Notes: generated from the letters alone by a model not told the origin. A stretch of 64,000 nt of DNA from Sulfitobacter marinus (GCF_900116285.1 NZ_FPAJ01000004.1:124001-188000); one strand, 5' to 3'; numbered from the stretch's first letter, positions 37,450-47,301 are shown. Numbers and translations are program-made.

Positions 37450-38229
37450 ATGGTTCAACTCACGCTCCCAAAAAATTCCCGGATGACATCCGGTAAGACG
37501 TGGCCAAAACCCGAGGGTGCTAAAAACCTCAAGCAGTTCCAGATTTACCGCTGGAACCCTGATGATGGTAAGAACCCTGCCATCGATACCTACTTTGTCG
37601 ATATGGACAGCTGCGGCCCAATGATTTTGGACGCTCTGATCAAGATCAAGAACGAGATCGACCCGACGCTGACGTTCCGCCGTTCTTGCCGCGAGGGGAT
37701 TTGCGGTTCTTGCGCGATGAACATCGACGGGATCAACACACTTGCCTGTACGTACGGCGTTGAAGAAGTAAAGGGTGCGGTGAAAATCTATCCTTTGCCG
37801 CATATGCCAGTGGTCAAGGATTTGATCCCCGATCTAACCCATTTCTATGCGCAGCATGCGTCGATCCAGCCTTGGTTGGAAACAGAAACACCAGCCCCGG
37901 CAAAGGAATGGAAGCAGTCCATTGATGACCGCGCCAAGCTGGATGGTTTGTACGAATGCATCATGTGCGCGTGTTGCTCCACATCCTGCCCCAGCTACTG
38001 GTGGAATGGCGATCGCTACCTTGGGCCAGCCGCATTGCTGCATGCCTATCGCTGGTTGATCGACAGCCGGGACGAGGCGACGGGCGAGCGTCTGGATGAT
38101 CTTGAAGACCCGTTCAAACTGTACCGCTGCCACACGATTATGAACTGCGCCAAGACCTGCCCTAAAGGGCTGAACCCGGCAGCGGCAATCGCGAATATCA
38201 AAAAGATGATGGTCGAACGCACCATCTAA
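37450..38229 (+). CDS. sdhB: Succinate dehydrogenase iron-sulfur subunit
   Basis: 259 residues. [2Fe-2S] cysteines in [15 protein letters not shown] with a fourth Cys in LACTYG; [4Fe-4S] and [3Fe-4S] ligands in [16 protein letters not shown] and [17 protein letters not shown]. Connects SdhA with the membrane anchors. It lies 53 bp after the methyltransferase gene, with a ribosome-binding site CAGGAGAAG. Confidence 0.96.
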   Translation: MVQLTLPKNSRMTSGKTWPKPEGAKNLKQFQIYRWNPDDGKNPAIDTYFVDMDSCGPMILDALIKIKNEIDPTLTFRRSCREGICGSCAMNIDGINTLACTYGVEEVKGAVKIYPLPHMPVVKDLIPDLTHFYAQHASIQPWLETETPAPAKEWKQSIDDRAKLDGLYECIMCACCSTSCPSYWWNGDRYLGPAALLHAYRWLIDSRDEATGERLDDLEDPFKLYRCHTIMNCAKTCPKGLNPAAAIANIKKMMVERTI

Positions 38230-38237
38230 TGCACATC

Positions 38238-38264
38238 GCCCACCCTGCAGTCGTCGGGGTGGGC
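38238..38264 (+). terminator. Hairpin after sdhB
   Basis: GCCCACCC (38238-38245) and GGGTGGGC (38257-38264) are perfect 8-bp arms with an 11-nt loop, 9 bp after the sdhB stop. No T-tract; probable end or attenuator of the sdh transcript. Confidence 0.45.
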
Positions 38265-38277
38265 CGGCAGCCCGTAT

Positions 38278-38499
38278 ATGCCTCTGATCCTGATTGCCAT
38301 TATTATCGTTTTTCTGATCGTCGCCTATTTTACCCGGCGCGGCGCAGATACCCGTGCCTGCCGGTGGCGTAAAAACGCATCACGGGACAAGGGCAGTTTG
38401 CATTATTACCGCTGTGCGGCTTGCGGTGCCGAGGCGTATACCGCCACGAAAGATACCCCAAAGGACTGTAAATCCAAGGTAACCTCACGGCCGCTTTGA
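38278..38499 (+). CDS. Small membrane protein with a Cys pair
   Basis: 73 residues: one TM helix (2-19), then a basic soluble part with Cys28, a CAAC pair at 43-46 and Cys60. The CAAC element and a later Cys could form a small metal site. It looks like a conserved hypothetical protein; the function is unknown. It follows sdhB after 48 bp and its stop overlaps nothing. Confidence 0.6.
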   Translation: MPLILIAIIIVFLIVAYFTRRGADTRACRWRKNASRDKGSLHYYRCAACGAEAYTATKDTPKDCKSKVTSRPL

Positions 38500-38561
38500 A
38501 TACGGTCCTCGACAGCGCTAGTGGTCGTCGACTAGCCTTTGCTCTGTCCGAGGGGGGATCC

Positions 38562-40214
38562 ATGACAGAGAAGAGTTTCAAAGCAGATGTGATTGTAGTT
38601 GGTGCTGGCCTTGCGGGTATGGTCGCCGCCCACGAGGCGATTTTGCGCGGGCGCCGCGTATTGCTGATAGATCAAGAAGGCCCGCAAAGTCTGGGCGGGC
38701 AGGCGTTTTGGTCCCTCGGTGGATTGTTCATGGTTGATACGCCGGAACAACGCAGGCTTGGTATCCGAGATAGCGCGGAGCTGGCGTTGCGTGATTGGAT
38801 GGGGTCCGCGCAGTTTGATCGCCCCGAAGATGCAAACCCGCGCGCCTATGCCACACGGTTCGTCGAATGGGCCGCTGGCGACATGCGCGGCTGGCTGCAC
38901 GGGCTGGGCATGCGCTGGTTCCCCGTTGTCGGCTGGGCAGAACGTGGCGGTTCCATGGCCGGCGGGCACGGCAATTCAGTGCCGCGTTTCCACATCACTT
39001 GGGGCACGGGCACCGGCGTTGTAGCTCCGTTTGCAAAGCTAATGCAGGACTATACCGCCGCCGGGCAGCTGCACATGGCGTTTCGCCATCAAGTTACCGG
39101 GCTTGAGGTCACAAACGGTATCGTGTGCGGTGTGTCGGGGAATCTGCTTGAGGATACGACCAAGCCGCGCGGGGAAAGCACCAGCCGCGCAGTGACCGGC
39201 GCGTTCAACTATCAAGCCGAGGCGGTCATTTTGACCACGGGGGGCATCGGTGCAAATCATGACTTGGTGCGCAAGCATTGGCCCGCTGATCGTCTGGGTC
39301 AACCGCCACGCCGTATGGTGTCAGGCGTGCCTGATTATGTGGACGGCAAGATGCACGGCATCGCGGGGGCGGCTGGTGCGGGGCTGATCAACGAAGACCG
39401 CATGTGGCATTATTGCGAGGGTGTTGAGAACTGGAACCCGATCTGGCCCAACCACGGCATTCGTATTTTGCCCGGCCCCTCGTCGATCTGGCTGGATGCC
39501 AAGGGTGACCGGATGGAGGCCCCCTGCATGCCGGGTTTTGATACCTTGTCGACGCTTAAGCGGATATTGCAGGCGGGCGAACACAGTTGGTTTATTCTGA
39601 CGCAAAAGATCATCGAAAAGGAATTCGCGCTGTCAGGGTCGGAGCAAAACCCTGACCTGACGGATGGCGGTTGGCGCGATGTATTGAAAGCGCGGCTTGG
39701 CAAAGGGGCCACGCCCGCTGTTGAAGCGTTCAAGGAAAATGGCGCTGATTTCATCGTCGCGGATCGTTTGGAAGAATTGGTTGCGGGGATGAACAAACTG
39801 ACACCGGATCAGCCGCTTGATCTGGACCATGTGCATTCCCAGATCGCCGCGCGGGATGGGCAGTTGGATAATCCGTTTTCCAAGGACGCACAGATCACCG
39901 CGATCCACGGTGCGCGCAACTATCGGGGGGATAAGCTGATCCGCACGGCCAAACCACATGCCATTCTGGACGCCGAAAATGGTCCGTTGATCGCGGTCAG
40001 GCTGAACGTCTTGACCCGCAAAAGTTTGGGCGGTCTGCATACCGATCTACAAGGCAGGGTGCTGACGCCACAGGGCGACGTTTTGCAGGGTCTTTTCGCT
40101 GCGGGCGAGGTTTGTGGCTTTGGCGGCGGTGGTTATCACGGGTATAACGCGCTTGAGGGGACATTCCTTGGCGGATGTTTATTCTCGGGTCGCATTGCAG
40201 GGAAAAACGCATGA
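38562..40214 (+). CDS. FAD-binding dehydrogenase (fumarate reductase/KstD-like)
   Basis: 550 residues from ATG 38562, preceded by GAGGGGGG. FAD site VIVVGAGLAGMVAAHEA, an adenine-loop stretch LLIDQEGPQSLGGQA, and C-terminal GEVCGFGGGGYHGYNALEGTFLGGCLFSG match FAD-binding proteins of the fumarate reductase/3-ketosteroid dehydrogenase type. The substrate is unknown. Its stop overlaps the ATG of the DUF1989 gene, so the pair likely acts together. Confidence 0.85.
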   Translation: MTEKSFKADVIVVGAGLAGMVAAHEAILRGRRVLLIDQEGPQSLGGQAFWSLGGLFMVDTPEQRRLGIRDSAELALRDWMGSAQFDRPEDANPRAYATRFVEWAAGDMRGWLHGLGMRWFPVVGWAERGGSMAGGHGNSVPRFHITWGTGTGVVAPFAKLMQDYTAAGQLHMAFRHQVTGLEVTNGIVCGVSGNLLEDTTKPRGESTSRAVTGAFNYQAEAVILTTGGIGANHDLVRKHWPADRLGQPPRRMVSGVPDYVDGKMHGIAGAAGAGLINEDRMWHYCEGVENWNPIWPNHGIRILPGPSSIWLDAKGDRMEAPCMPGFDTLSTLKRILQAGEHSWFILTQKIIEKEFALSGSEQNPDLTDGGWRDVLKARLGKGATPAVEAFKENGADFIVADRLEELVAGMNKLTPDQPLDLDHVHSQIAARDGQLDNPFSKDAQITAIHGARNYRGDKLIRTAKPHAILDAENGPLIAVRLNVLTRKSLGGLHTDLQGRVLTPQGDVLQGLFAAGEVCGFGGGGYHGYNALEGTFLGGCLFSGRIAGKNA

Positions 40215-41053
40215 ACACACCAAAAGACGCAGCTGCACGGCGCGCGATTGAACCCGTCATTTGCTATCCGGTTGATACCCTTCCGGTGCCCGAAATGGCC
40301 GCGTACAAGCGTGCGCGCGCGACGATGACCAAGGTGGATGAAGTTGTGGTGCCGCCACGTGATGCCAGTTGCTTTACCGTGCCTGCGGGGCATTTCTTTC
40401 GGATTGTAAGCGTTGAGGGCGCGCAGGTCGGCGACTTGAACCTGTGGGCGCGTGATAACCTGAATGAACGGTTCTATTCCGGCAAAACCCGCGCGTTGCA
40501 TGGCACGCATATTACGACGGGCCAACGAATGTGGACCAGCTTTCCTTATCTACGACCCATGGCGACGATCACCCATGATACGCTTGATTGGTACGGCAAG
40601 GATGAATTTGGCGGTTCGGTGCATGATGTTATCGGCACGCGCTGCGATCCCTACACCCATCACCTGCTGGCGGGCGGGCAGTATCACCATTGCTGTCATT
40701 CGAACCTGACGCGCGCGTTGGCAAACCATCTGGGCGTTCCCATGGTGGACGCCGAACCGCATGTGCATGATGTGTTGAATGTCTTTATGTGTACCGGCTT
40801 TACCCGTAACACGGGGCAGTATTTTATGAAGGCAAGCCCGGTTCGACCCGGTGACTATCTTGAGTTCTACGCCGAGATTGATCTGCTTGGCGCGCTAAGC
40901 GCATGTCCGGGGGGCGATTGTTCTGCCGAGCATTCTTCGGATGTTGCGGCTTGCTACCCGCTGCTGGTAGAGATCTATGCGCCTGAAGCAGGACGCATAG
41001 AGACGATGGCTGAACCCGATATCAGCGGCTATGACCGATCACATGGTGCCTAA
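40211..41053 (+). CDS. DUF1989 urea carboxylase-associated family protein
   Basis: 280 residues from ATG 40211 (ATGA overlap with the dehydrogenase gene). VPAGHFFRIVSVEGAQVGDLNLW, the HHCCHSNLTRAL segment and VHDVLNVFMCTGFT with ASPVRPGDYLEFYAEIDLL match DUF1989 proteins, which accompany urea carboxylase in some bacteria and carry conserved Cys/His residues for a metal. No urea carboxylase gene is nearby, so a different partner, such as the adjacent dehydrogenase, is likely. Confidence 0.85.
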   Translation: MNTPKDAAARRAIEPVICYPVDTLPVPEMAAYKRARATMTKVDEVVVPPRDASCFTVPAGHFFRIVSVEGAQVGDLNLWARDNLNERFYSGKTRALHGTHITTGQRMWTSFPYLRPMATITHDTLDWYGKDEFGGSVHDVIGTRCDPYTHHLLAGGQYHHCCHSNLTRALANHLGVPMVDAEPHVHDVLNVFMCTGFTRNTGQYFMKASPVRPGDYLEFYAEIDLLGALSACPGGDCSAEHSSDVAACYPLLVEIYAPEAGRIETMAEPDISGYDRSHGA

Positions 41054-41054
41054 G

Positions 41055-41081
41055 GCTTAAACCCCGCAGTGGGGTTTAAGC
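41055..41081. terminator. Hairpin between convergent genes
   Basis: GCTTAAACCCC (41055-41065) and GGGGTTTAAGC (41071-41081) are perfect 11-bp arms around GCAGT. It starts 2 bp after the DUF1989 stop and 14 bp after the convergent deoD stop, so it likely serves both; T-tracts lie within the arms rather than after them. Confidence 0.55.
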
Positions 41082-41094
41082 GGGACGACAATTA

Positions 41095-41805
41095 TTATGC
41101 GTCGGGAAAGGCAGCTTTCAGCGCGATTTCGACCATGTCGCCAAAGGATTGTTCACGCTCGGACGCGGGTAGGGCTTCGCCAGTTTGCAGGTGGTCGCTG
41201 ACGGTGAGCACAGCCAAAGCCCGGCATTTATGACGCGCGGCCAGGATATAAAGCTCGGCGGCTTCCATCTCGACGCCCAAGACGCCGTGGCGAACCATCT
41301 GTTCATCCAGATCGGGCCGTTCGGCGTAAAACACATCAGATGAATAAATGCCGCCGACATGGGTTTTGGTATCCATTGTTTGCGCAGCGTTAACGGCAGC
41401 TTGCAACAAAGACCAATCGGCACAAGGCGCGAAATTCATTTCGCGGAAAATACCCGAAGAAGGGGACGTGATTGTCGTCGCCGTCATTGCAATGATGACA
41501 TCACGAATGCCAACATGCGGCTGCATGCCGCCACAAGACCCGATGCGGATCAGTGTTTTGGCCCCATATGCCGAAATCAGTTCATTGGCATAGATGGAGA
41601 GCGACGGCATTCCCATTCCCGACCCCTGAATGGTAACGCGGTTGCCATTCCATGTACCGGTAAAGCCAAGCATACCGCGTACTTCATTCACAATTTTGGC
41701 GTCTTTCAGAAAAGTCTCTGCCGCCCATTTTGCACGGTAGGGATCACCGGGCATTAAAACCGTTTCAGCGATTTCGCCCACTTGGGCACCGATATGTGTC
41801 GTCAT
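41095..41805 (-). CDS. deoD: Purine-nucleoside phosphorylase
   Basis: 236 residues from ATG 41805 ([22 protein letters not shown]), the length of hexameric DeoD enzymes. Phosphate-binding GDPYRAK and RIGSCGG, the [10 protein letters not shown] purine/ribose site and the catalytic Asp in [10 protein letters not shown] are all there. It releases free bases from purine nucleosides. A nucleoside ABC importer is encoded about 12 kb away in the same window. Confidence 0.94.
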   Translation of the reverse strand: MTTHIGAQVGEIAETVLMPGDPYRAKWAAETFLKDAKIVNEVRGMLGFTGTWNGNRVTIQGSGMGMPSLSIYANELISAYGAKTLIRIGSCGGMQPHVGIRDVIIAMTATTITSPSSGIFREMNFAPCADWSLLQAAVNAAQTMDTKTHVGGIYSSDVFYAERPDLDEQMVRHGVLGVEMEAAELYILAARHKCRALAVLTVSDHLQTGEALPASEREQSFGDMVEIALKAAFPDA

Positions 41806-41878
41806 TTTGATATCTACCGTTAAATGTAAAAGAGCGCCCCGGATGTAGGGCACTCTGTTCTAGAATACAGGAATAGTC

Positions 41879-42193
41879 TTAGATGGCCAATTCGTCAGGC
41901 GATACGCCCTTGGCTGTCAATTCGCGATACCAGTTGGGCTGGCGGCCTTTGCCGGTCCATGTTTGGGCCGCATCGGCCGGGTTGGCGTATTTCGGTGCCG
42001 CTTTGGTCCCTTTAGCTTTTTTGGCACCCGAGGATACTTCGTCCAAAGAGAAGCCAAATTCAGCTGCCGCTTGTTCGGCGGCTTTACGCGCAGCGATGCG
42101 GTCGCGCTCATAAGCGGATTTAATCGCGGATTTCACATCGTTCAGCAAAGTCTCAAGCTCTTTATGAGACATGGAGTCCAGATTAATGGTCAT
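41879..42193 (-). CDS. H-NS family (HvrA-like) nucleoid protein
   Basis: 104 residues: N-terminal coiled-coil oligomerisation region (about 5-50, MSHKELETLLNDVKSAIKSAYERDR), an Ala/Lys linker, and a C-terminal DNA-binding motif TWTGKGRQPNW at 78-88, the H-NS histone-like signature. Rhodobacter HvrA affects photosynthesis and nitrogen genes; the targets here are unknown. GGAACGAGTAAA precedes the start. Confidence 0.9.
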   Translation of the reverse strand: MTINLDSMSHKELETLLNDVKSAIKSAYERDRIAARKAAEQAAAEFGFSLDEVSSGAKKAKGTKAAPKYANPADAAQTWTGKGRQPNWYRELTAKGVSPDELAI

Positions 42194-42276
42194 TTTACTC
42201 GTTCCTATTCAGCAAGTGTAGTTTTGCCTTACGCGAAAAGAATAAATTTAAAAAGAAGATATATGACCAAATCAAA

Positions 42277-44244
42277 TTACTGTGCGGCAATAGTTTCCGG
42301 GTCTGCCAGTATTACGATGTCTTGCATGATGGTATTCAACTCAAAGTCTTTTGGCGTATATACGCGCGCCACACCCATTCCGAGAAGTCTTACTTTATCG
42401 TCTTCGGGAATGATGCCGCCGACAACAACTGGAATATGCCCCAGACCTGCCTCACGCATTTGAATCATCAGATCTTCGACCAGCGGAATATGGGATCCTG
42501 AAAGAATAGAAAGCCCGACAACGTGGTGATTACCCTCTTTTGCGGCGGTTACAATTTCAGACGGGGTCAGGCGAATACCTTCATAGGCGATATCCATACC
42601 GCAATCGCGGGCGCGTACGGCGATTTGTTCCGCGCCGTTTGAATGGCCATCAAGCCCGGGTTTGCCAACCAGAAAGCTAAGCCGGCGGCCCAGACGTGTG
42701 CTGACAGCATCAACAGCCTCGCGCAGATCGTCCAAGCCTTCGGTCTTGTTCGACCGGCCTGCAGCGACCCCGGTAGGGCCCCGATATTCACCATGTACGG
42801 CACGCATTTGCGCGGCCCATTCACCAGTTGTGACACCTGCCTTGGCGGCGGCAATCGACGGGCCCATCACATTGCGCCCTTCGGCGGCGGCGGCGCGTAG
42901 ATCGGCCAGCGCTTGATCAACGGCGGCCTGATCGCGGCCCTCGCGCCACGCGTTCAGGCGGCTGATCTGATCGGCCTCAACGGCTGGGTCAACAACCATG
43001 ATCCCGCCATCGCCGGTCATCAGCGGCGATGGTTCGCCCTGCTGCCACTTGTTCACACCGACAACAATTGTTTCGCCCTGTTCGATGCGGCCCAGACGGT
43101 CGGCGTTGCTTTCTACCAGCCGCGATTTCATATAGTCGATCGCGGAAATTGCACCGCCCATGCCATCAAGGTTGGCCAGTTCGGCGCGCGCACCTTCTTT
43201 CAACGCTTCGACCTTGCGATCAACAGCCGGGTTGCCATCAAACAGATCGTCAAACTCAAGCAGGTCAGTCTCATATGCCATGATCTGCTGCATCCGCATG
43301 GACCATTGTTGATCCCACGGGCGTGGCAGCCCAAGCGCTTCGTTCCAGGCAGGCAACTGAACAGCGCGGGCGCGGGCGTTTTTAGACAGCGTAACGGCCA
43401 GCATTTCGATCAGGATGCGGTAGACATTGTTTTCGGGCTGTTGCTCCGTCAGGCCAAGTGAGTTGACCTGAACCCCATAGCGGAAGCGGCGGAATTTGGG
43501 GTCTGCGACGCCGTAACGCTCGAGGCAGATTTCATCCCACAGATCGCCAAAGGCGCGCATTTTGCACATCTCTGTCACGAAACGAATGCCTGCGTTCACA
43601 AAGAACGAAATCCGCCCAACCAGCATTGGAAAGTCTTTCTCGGGTACGCGGGGGCGCAGCGCGTCCAGTACGGCCGTGGCGGTTGCCAAGGCAAACGCCA
43701 ATTCCTGCTCGGGTGTCGCACCAGCCTCTTGCAGGTGGTAGGAACACACGTTCATCGGGTTCCATTTTGGCACATTGGTGTAACAATATTCCGCAACGTC
43801 CGCGATCATCTTAAGCGATGGTGCGGGCGGGCAGATATAGGTGCCGCGGGACAAATATTCCTTGATCAGGTCGTTTTGAACGGTTCCCTGCAATGTGGAA
43901 ATATCAGCGCCTTGTTCTTCGGCCACCGCAATATAAAGCGCCAGCAGCCACGGTGCAGTCGCGTTAATGGTCATCGAGGTGTTCATCTGCTCAAGCGGGA
44001 TGTCTTTGAACAGGGCCCGCATGTCGCCAAGATGGCTGACGGGTACACCGACCTTGCCCACCTCGCCCCGCGACAGGATATGATCGCTGTCGTATCCGGT
44101 TTGTGTCGGCAGGTCGAAAGCAACAGAAAGACCGGTCTGACCCTTGGCCAGATTGCTGCGGTACAGCGCATTGGAGGCCTCGGCGGTAGAGTGTCCGGCA
44201 TAGGTGCGGATGAGCCAAGGGCGGTCTTTGGTTTGTTGCGTCAT
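42277..44244 (-). CDS. ecm: Ethylmalonyl-CoA mutase
   Basis: 655 residues from ATG 44244 (MTQQTKDRPWLIRTYAGHSTAEASN). B12-dependent rearrangement of ethylmalonyl-CoA to methylsuccinyl-CoA. Substrate barrel with GLSVAFDLPTQTGYDSD and STLQGTVQNDLIKEY; the C-terminal cobalamin domain has the lower-ligand DxHxxG motif (DGHSNG, about residue 530), LTPSEIV and LSGSHI. The shorter length and N-terminus separate Ecm (also called MeaA) from methylmalonyl-CoA mutase. It diverges from the PlsB-like gene, with ccr just beyond it. Confidence 0.92.
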   Translation of the reverse strand: MTQQTKDRPWLIRTYAGHSTAEASNALYRSNLAKGQTGLSVAFDLPTQTGYDSDHILSRGEVGKVGVPVSHLGDMRALFKDIPLEQMNTSMTINATAPWLLALYIAVAEEQGADISTLQGTVQNDLIKEYLSRGTYICPPAPSLKMIADVAEYCYTNVPKWNPMNVCSYHLQEAGATPEQELAFALATATAVLDALRPRVPEKDFPMLVGRISFFVNAGIRFVTEMCKMRAFGDLWDEICLERYGVADPKFRRFRYGVQVNSLGLTEQQPENNVYRILIEMLAVTLSKNARARAVQLPAWNEALGLPRPWDQQWSMRMQQIMAYETDLLEFDDLFDGNPAVDRKVEALKEGARAELANLDGMGGAISAIDYMKSRLVESNADRLGRIEQGETIVVGVNKWQQGEPSPLMTGDGGIMVVDPAVEADQISRLNAWREGRDQAAVDQALADLRAAAAEGRNVMGPSIAAAKAGVTTGEWAAQMRAVHGEYRGPTGVAAGRSNKTEGLDDLREAVDAVSTRLGRRLSFLVGKPGLDGHSNGAEQIAVRARDCGMDIAYEGIRLTPSEIVTAAKEGNHHVVGLSILSGSHIPLVEDLMIQMREAGLGHIPVVVGGIIPEDDKVRLLGMGVARVYTPKDFELNTIMQDIVILADPETIAAQ

Positions 44245-44411
44245 GGTGCGGCCTTTCGTGAATCGGGCGAGCAATATTATTACCCTGAACGACTGATACT
44301 TGAAATAATCAGGCAGTGTCAATTCGCTGCATTGCGGCATGTTAACATCGGTTTTGGGGGGACGTCTGTTTAATATTGCTCAGCCCCTTTTGGTTCTGCA
44401 AGGGTGGGCCA

Positions 44412-45758
44412 ATGACGCAGACCGTTGAACTTCCTATCTGGTTATTTGTCGTGATTTTGCTTTTTGCGGCAGTCACGGCGCTCAGCCATTTCTTGTTACC
44501 CTCCGTGCGCTGGTTCTTTCGCCTGCGCCTTGAGCGCGCCGTTGCCCGGTTTAACAAACGCCTCACGCGCCCGATCGAGCCGTTCAAGCTGGCCCGCCGT
44601 CACGACATGATCCAGCGTCTCATCTATGACCCGCAAGTAAGCCAAGCGATTGCTGATCATGCGCGCGCCGAAGGCATTCCCGAAAACGTCGCGTTCCAGC
44701 AGGCGCGCCGATATGCGCGAGAGATCGTGCCAAGTTTCAGCGCCTTTGCCTATTTCAGTTTTGGCATTCGGCTGGCCCGGTTTTTGGCCAATACATTGTA
44801 CGAGGTGCGCACAGGCACGAACAACGCCACCGTAATCAAAAAAATACCCGGCGACGCCACGGTGATTTTCATTATGAACCACCGCAGCAATATGGATTAC
44901 GTATTGGTTACCTATCTTGCCGGCGAAGCATCCGCGCTGAGCTATGCGGTGGGGGAATGGGCGCGGGTCTGGCCGCTAAGCCGGTTGATAAGATCAATGG
45001 GGGCATATTTCATCCGCCGCAAATCACGCGGCGCATTATACCGCAAAATCCTGGCCCGTTACGTCCAAAAGGCAACACAAGGGGGCGTGACCCAAGCGAT
45101 CTTTCCAGAAGGGGGCTTAAGCCTTAACGGTAAGCTAATGCCACCGAAGATGGGATTGCTCGGCTATGTACTGGAGACCGACCTTAGCGATCGGGATGTG
45201 GTGTTTGTGCCGGTCGCCATTAACTACGATCGCGTTCTGGAAGATCGCGTGTTGATCGCCGCAGATCAAGCAGGCACCCGGCGGTTCAAAGCGCGCATAT
45301 CCGTGATTTTGTTTTTCATCCTGCGCAAAACATGGTTGCGGATACGTGGGAAATTTCTGCGTTTTGGTGAGGCAGCGGTTGTTTTCGGTGAACCAGTGCC
45401 TTTGCGTGATTATGGCCCCGATCCCGATGTTGATCATGTGGCCCAGGATTTGATGGCGCGCATCGCCAGCGAGATGCCTTTGCTGTTTGTCCCGCTGATG
45501 GCGCATGCCTTGGTGTCATCCACTGGCCCACTGACAGCGGCCGCGCTGGACGCTGAAATAGCGCGGCTAGTGGAACAGGCCAAAACCTTTATCGACATCC
45601 CTCGTGATGATTTCGGCGAGGCAATCGCGAAGGCGCGGGAACATCTGTTGCAGCGTGGCATGATCCGCGCAGATGCAGGCGAGGTCACTGTGGTGTCAGA
45701 TCAGCGGCCCGCATTGACCTTTTATGCCAACTCGATTGCGCATTTCTTTGAAAAATAA
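44412..45758 (+). CDS. PlsB-like glycerol-3-phosphate acyltransferase
   Basis: 448 residues from ATG 44412. TM helix 9-30. The acyltransferase motif NHRSNMDY holds the catalytic HxxxxD (His157-Asp162), followed by FIRRKSRGALYRKIL, FPEGGLSLNGK near 233 and VFVPVAINYDRVLED, the four-block layout of GPAT/PlsB. It should start phospholipid synthesis at the membrane. Lies between ecm and ccr in a divergent arrangement; much shorter than E. coli PlsB (about 800). Confidence 0.87.
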   Translation: MTQTVELPIWLFVVILLFAAVTALSHFLLPSVRWFFRLRLERAVARFNKRLTRPIEPFKLARRHDMIQRLIYDPQVSQAIADHARAEGIPENVAFQQARRYAREIVPSFSAFAYFSFGIRLARFLANTLYEVRTGTNNATVIKKIPGDATVIFIMNHRSNMDYVLVTYLAGEASALSYAVGEWARVWPLSRLIRSMGAYFIRRKSRGALYRKILARYVQKATQGGVTQAIFPEGGLSLNGKLMPPKMGLLGYVLETDLSDRDVVFVPVAINYDRVLEDRVLIAADQAGTRRFKARISVILFFILRKTWLRIRGKFLRFGEAAVVFGEPVPLRDYGPDPDVDHVAQDLMARIASEMPLLFVPLMAHALVSSTGPLTAAALDAEIARLVEQAKTFIDIPRDDFGEAIAKAREHLLQRGMIRADAGEVTVVSDQRPALTFYANSIAHFFEK

Positions 45759-45909
45759 GCAGCGGCCAGATTTTTCTGCGTTTGCAAAGTTATAAAATTA
45801 CAAATTTGATCCAATTCGGGTTGCATTGTTGCGCTATGGGCAATATCTCACTTTTAGACGCCGCGATTCTGCGCTGCGGCACAAACGAATTCTGACGGTG
45901 GAGAGCCCC

Positions 45910-47190
45910 ATGGCCCTGGATACGAACATCGCGCAATATGATGCGCCGGAAAAAGACCTCTACGAAATCGGTGAGATCCCTCCGATGGGGTATGTGCCCA
46001 AGCAAATGTATGCTTGGACGATCCGCCGCGAACGTCATGGCAACCCAAATACCGCAATGCTGGAAGAAGTGGTGGATGTTCCAACGCTCGACAGCCACGA
46101 AGTGTTGGTTTTGGTGATGGCCGCTGGCGTTAACTATAACGGTGTCTGGGCGGCTTTGGGCAAACCGATCAGCCCCTTTGACGGCCATAAACAGCCCTTC
46201 CACATCGCCGGTTCCGATGCCTCGGGGATCGTTTGGGCTGTTGGCGACAAGGTCAAACGCTGGAAGGTCGGCGATGAGGTTGTTATCCACTGCAACCAAG
46301 ACGATGGCGACGACGAGCACTGCAACGGCGGTGATCCGATGTATTCGCCCAGCCAGCGGATCTGGGGATATGAGACGCCCGACGGTTCCTTTGCCCAATT
46401 CACCAACGTGCAAGCACAGCAGCTTATGCCACGCCCCAAGCACCTGACCTGGGAAGAGGCCGCCTGTTATACGCTGACCTTGGCAACGGCCTATCGGATG
46501 CTGTTCGGCCACGAACCACATGACCTGAAGCCCGGACAAAACGTGCTGGTCTGGGGGGCATCCGGCGGCTTGGGGTCTTATGCGATCCAGTTGATTAATA
46601 CCGCTGGCGCAAATGCGATTGGTGTTATCTCGGATGAATCCAAACGTGATTTTGTCATGGATTTGGGTGCCAAAGGTGTGCTGAACCGCAAGGATTTCAA
46701 TTGCTGGGGGCAAATGCCCACGGTGAACACGCCGGAATACGCAGCCTGGTTCAAAGAGGCGCGTAAATTTGGTGCGGCGATTTGGGAAATCACCGGCAAG
46801 GGCGTGAACGTCGATATGGTGTTTGAACACCCCGGCGAGGCGACGTTCCCCGTGTCTACATTCGTCTGTAAAAAAGGCGGGATGGTCGTCATCTGCGCCG
46901 GTACCTCCGGGTTCAACCTGACACTGGACGTGCGCTATATGTGGATGCACCAAAAGCGTTTGCAGGGCAGCCACTTTGCCCATCTGCAGCAGGCTTCCTC
47001 GGCGAACAAGCTGATGCTTGAGCGGCGGCTGGATCCTTGCATGTCCGAAGTGTTCACATGGAACGAGCTGCCGGATGCCCATATGAAAATGCTGGCAAAC
47101 GAACACAAGCCGGGGAACATGTCTGTTCTGGTCCAATCCCCGACGACCGGTTTGCGCACATTGGAAGACGCCTTGGAGGCGAAAAAGTAA
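45910..47190 (+). CDS. ccr: Crotonyl-CoA carboxylase/reductase
   Basis: 426 residues from ATG 45910. Key ethylmalonyl-CoA pathway enzyme: reductive carboxylation of crotonyl-CoA with NADPH and CO2. Medium-chain dehydrogenase/reductase fold with VLVWGASGGLGSYAIQL as NADP site. AAGVNYNGVWAALGKPI, IAGSDASGIVWAVGD and the CO2/active-site region YTLTLATAYRMLFGH and FEHPGE are typical of Ccr. Upstream 151 bp are noncoding and AT-rich. Followed by a strong inverted repeat. Confidence 0.94.
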   Translation: MALDTNIAQYDAPEKDLYEIGEIPPMGYVPKQMYAWTIRRERHGNPNTAMLEEVVDVPTLDSHEVLVLVMAAGVNYNGVWAALGKPISPFDGHKQPFHIAGSDASGIVWAVGDKVKRWKVGDEVVIHCNQDDGDDEHCNGGDPMYSPSQRIWGYETPDGSFAQFTNVQAQQLMPRPKHLTWEEAACYTLTLATAYRMLFGHEPHDLKPGQNVLVWGASGGLGSYAIQLINTAGANAIGVISDESKRDFVMDLGAKGVLNRKDFNCWGQMPTVNTPEYAAWFKEARKFGAAIWEITGKGVNVDMVFEHPGEATFPVSTFVCKKGGMVVICAGTSGFNLTLDVRYMWMHQKRLQGSHFAHLQQASSANKLMLERRLDPCMSEVFTWNELPDAHMKMLANEHKPGNMSVLVQSPTTGLRTLEDALEAKK

Positions 47191-47214
47191 CGAGACAGTC
47201 TCAGATATAGAGCT

Positions 47215-47254
47215 AATACGCCCGCGAATCGGTTAACCGTTTCGCGGGCGTATT
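47215..47254. terminator. Long inverted repeat after ccr
   Basis: AATACGCCCGCGAA (47215-47228) and TTCGCGGGCGTATT (47241-47254) are perfect 14-bp arms; the 12-nt loop itself contains the palindrome CGGTTAACCG (47230-47239). No T-tract follows beyond the arm's TATT. Probable terminator, 24 bp after the ccr stop. Confidence 0.6.
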
Positions 47255-47301
47255 GCGTTGAAAGCTGCTGTTTTGTGAAACAATCACTTGTCTAGCGCTC
47301 A

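Noticed and set aside
42277..44244. Methylmalonyl-CoA mutase
   Set aside because: Length and N-terminal motif fit ethylmalonyl-CoA mutase, and ccr is nearby.
45790..47136. 448-codon minus-strand ORF opposite ccr
   Set aside because: Antisense of a clear crotonyl-CoA carboxylase/reductase; rich in His/Arg/Gln as typical of shadow ORFs.
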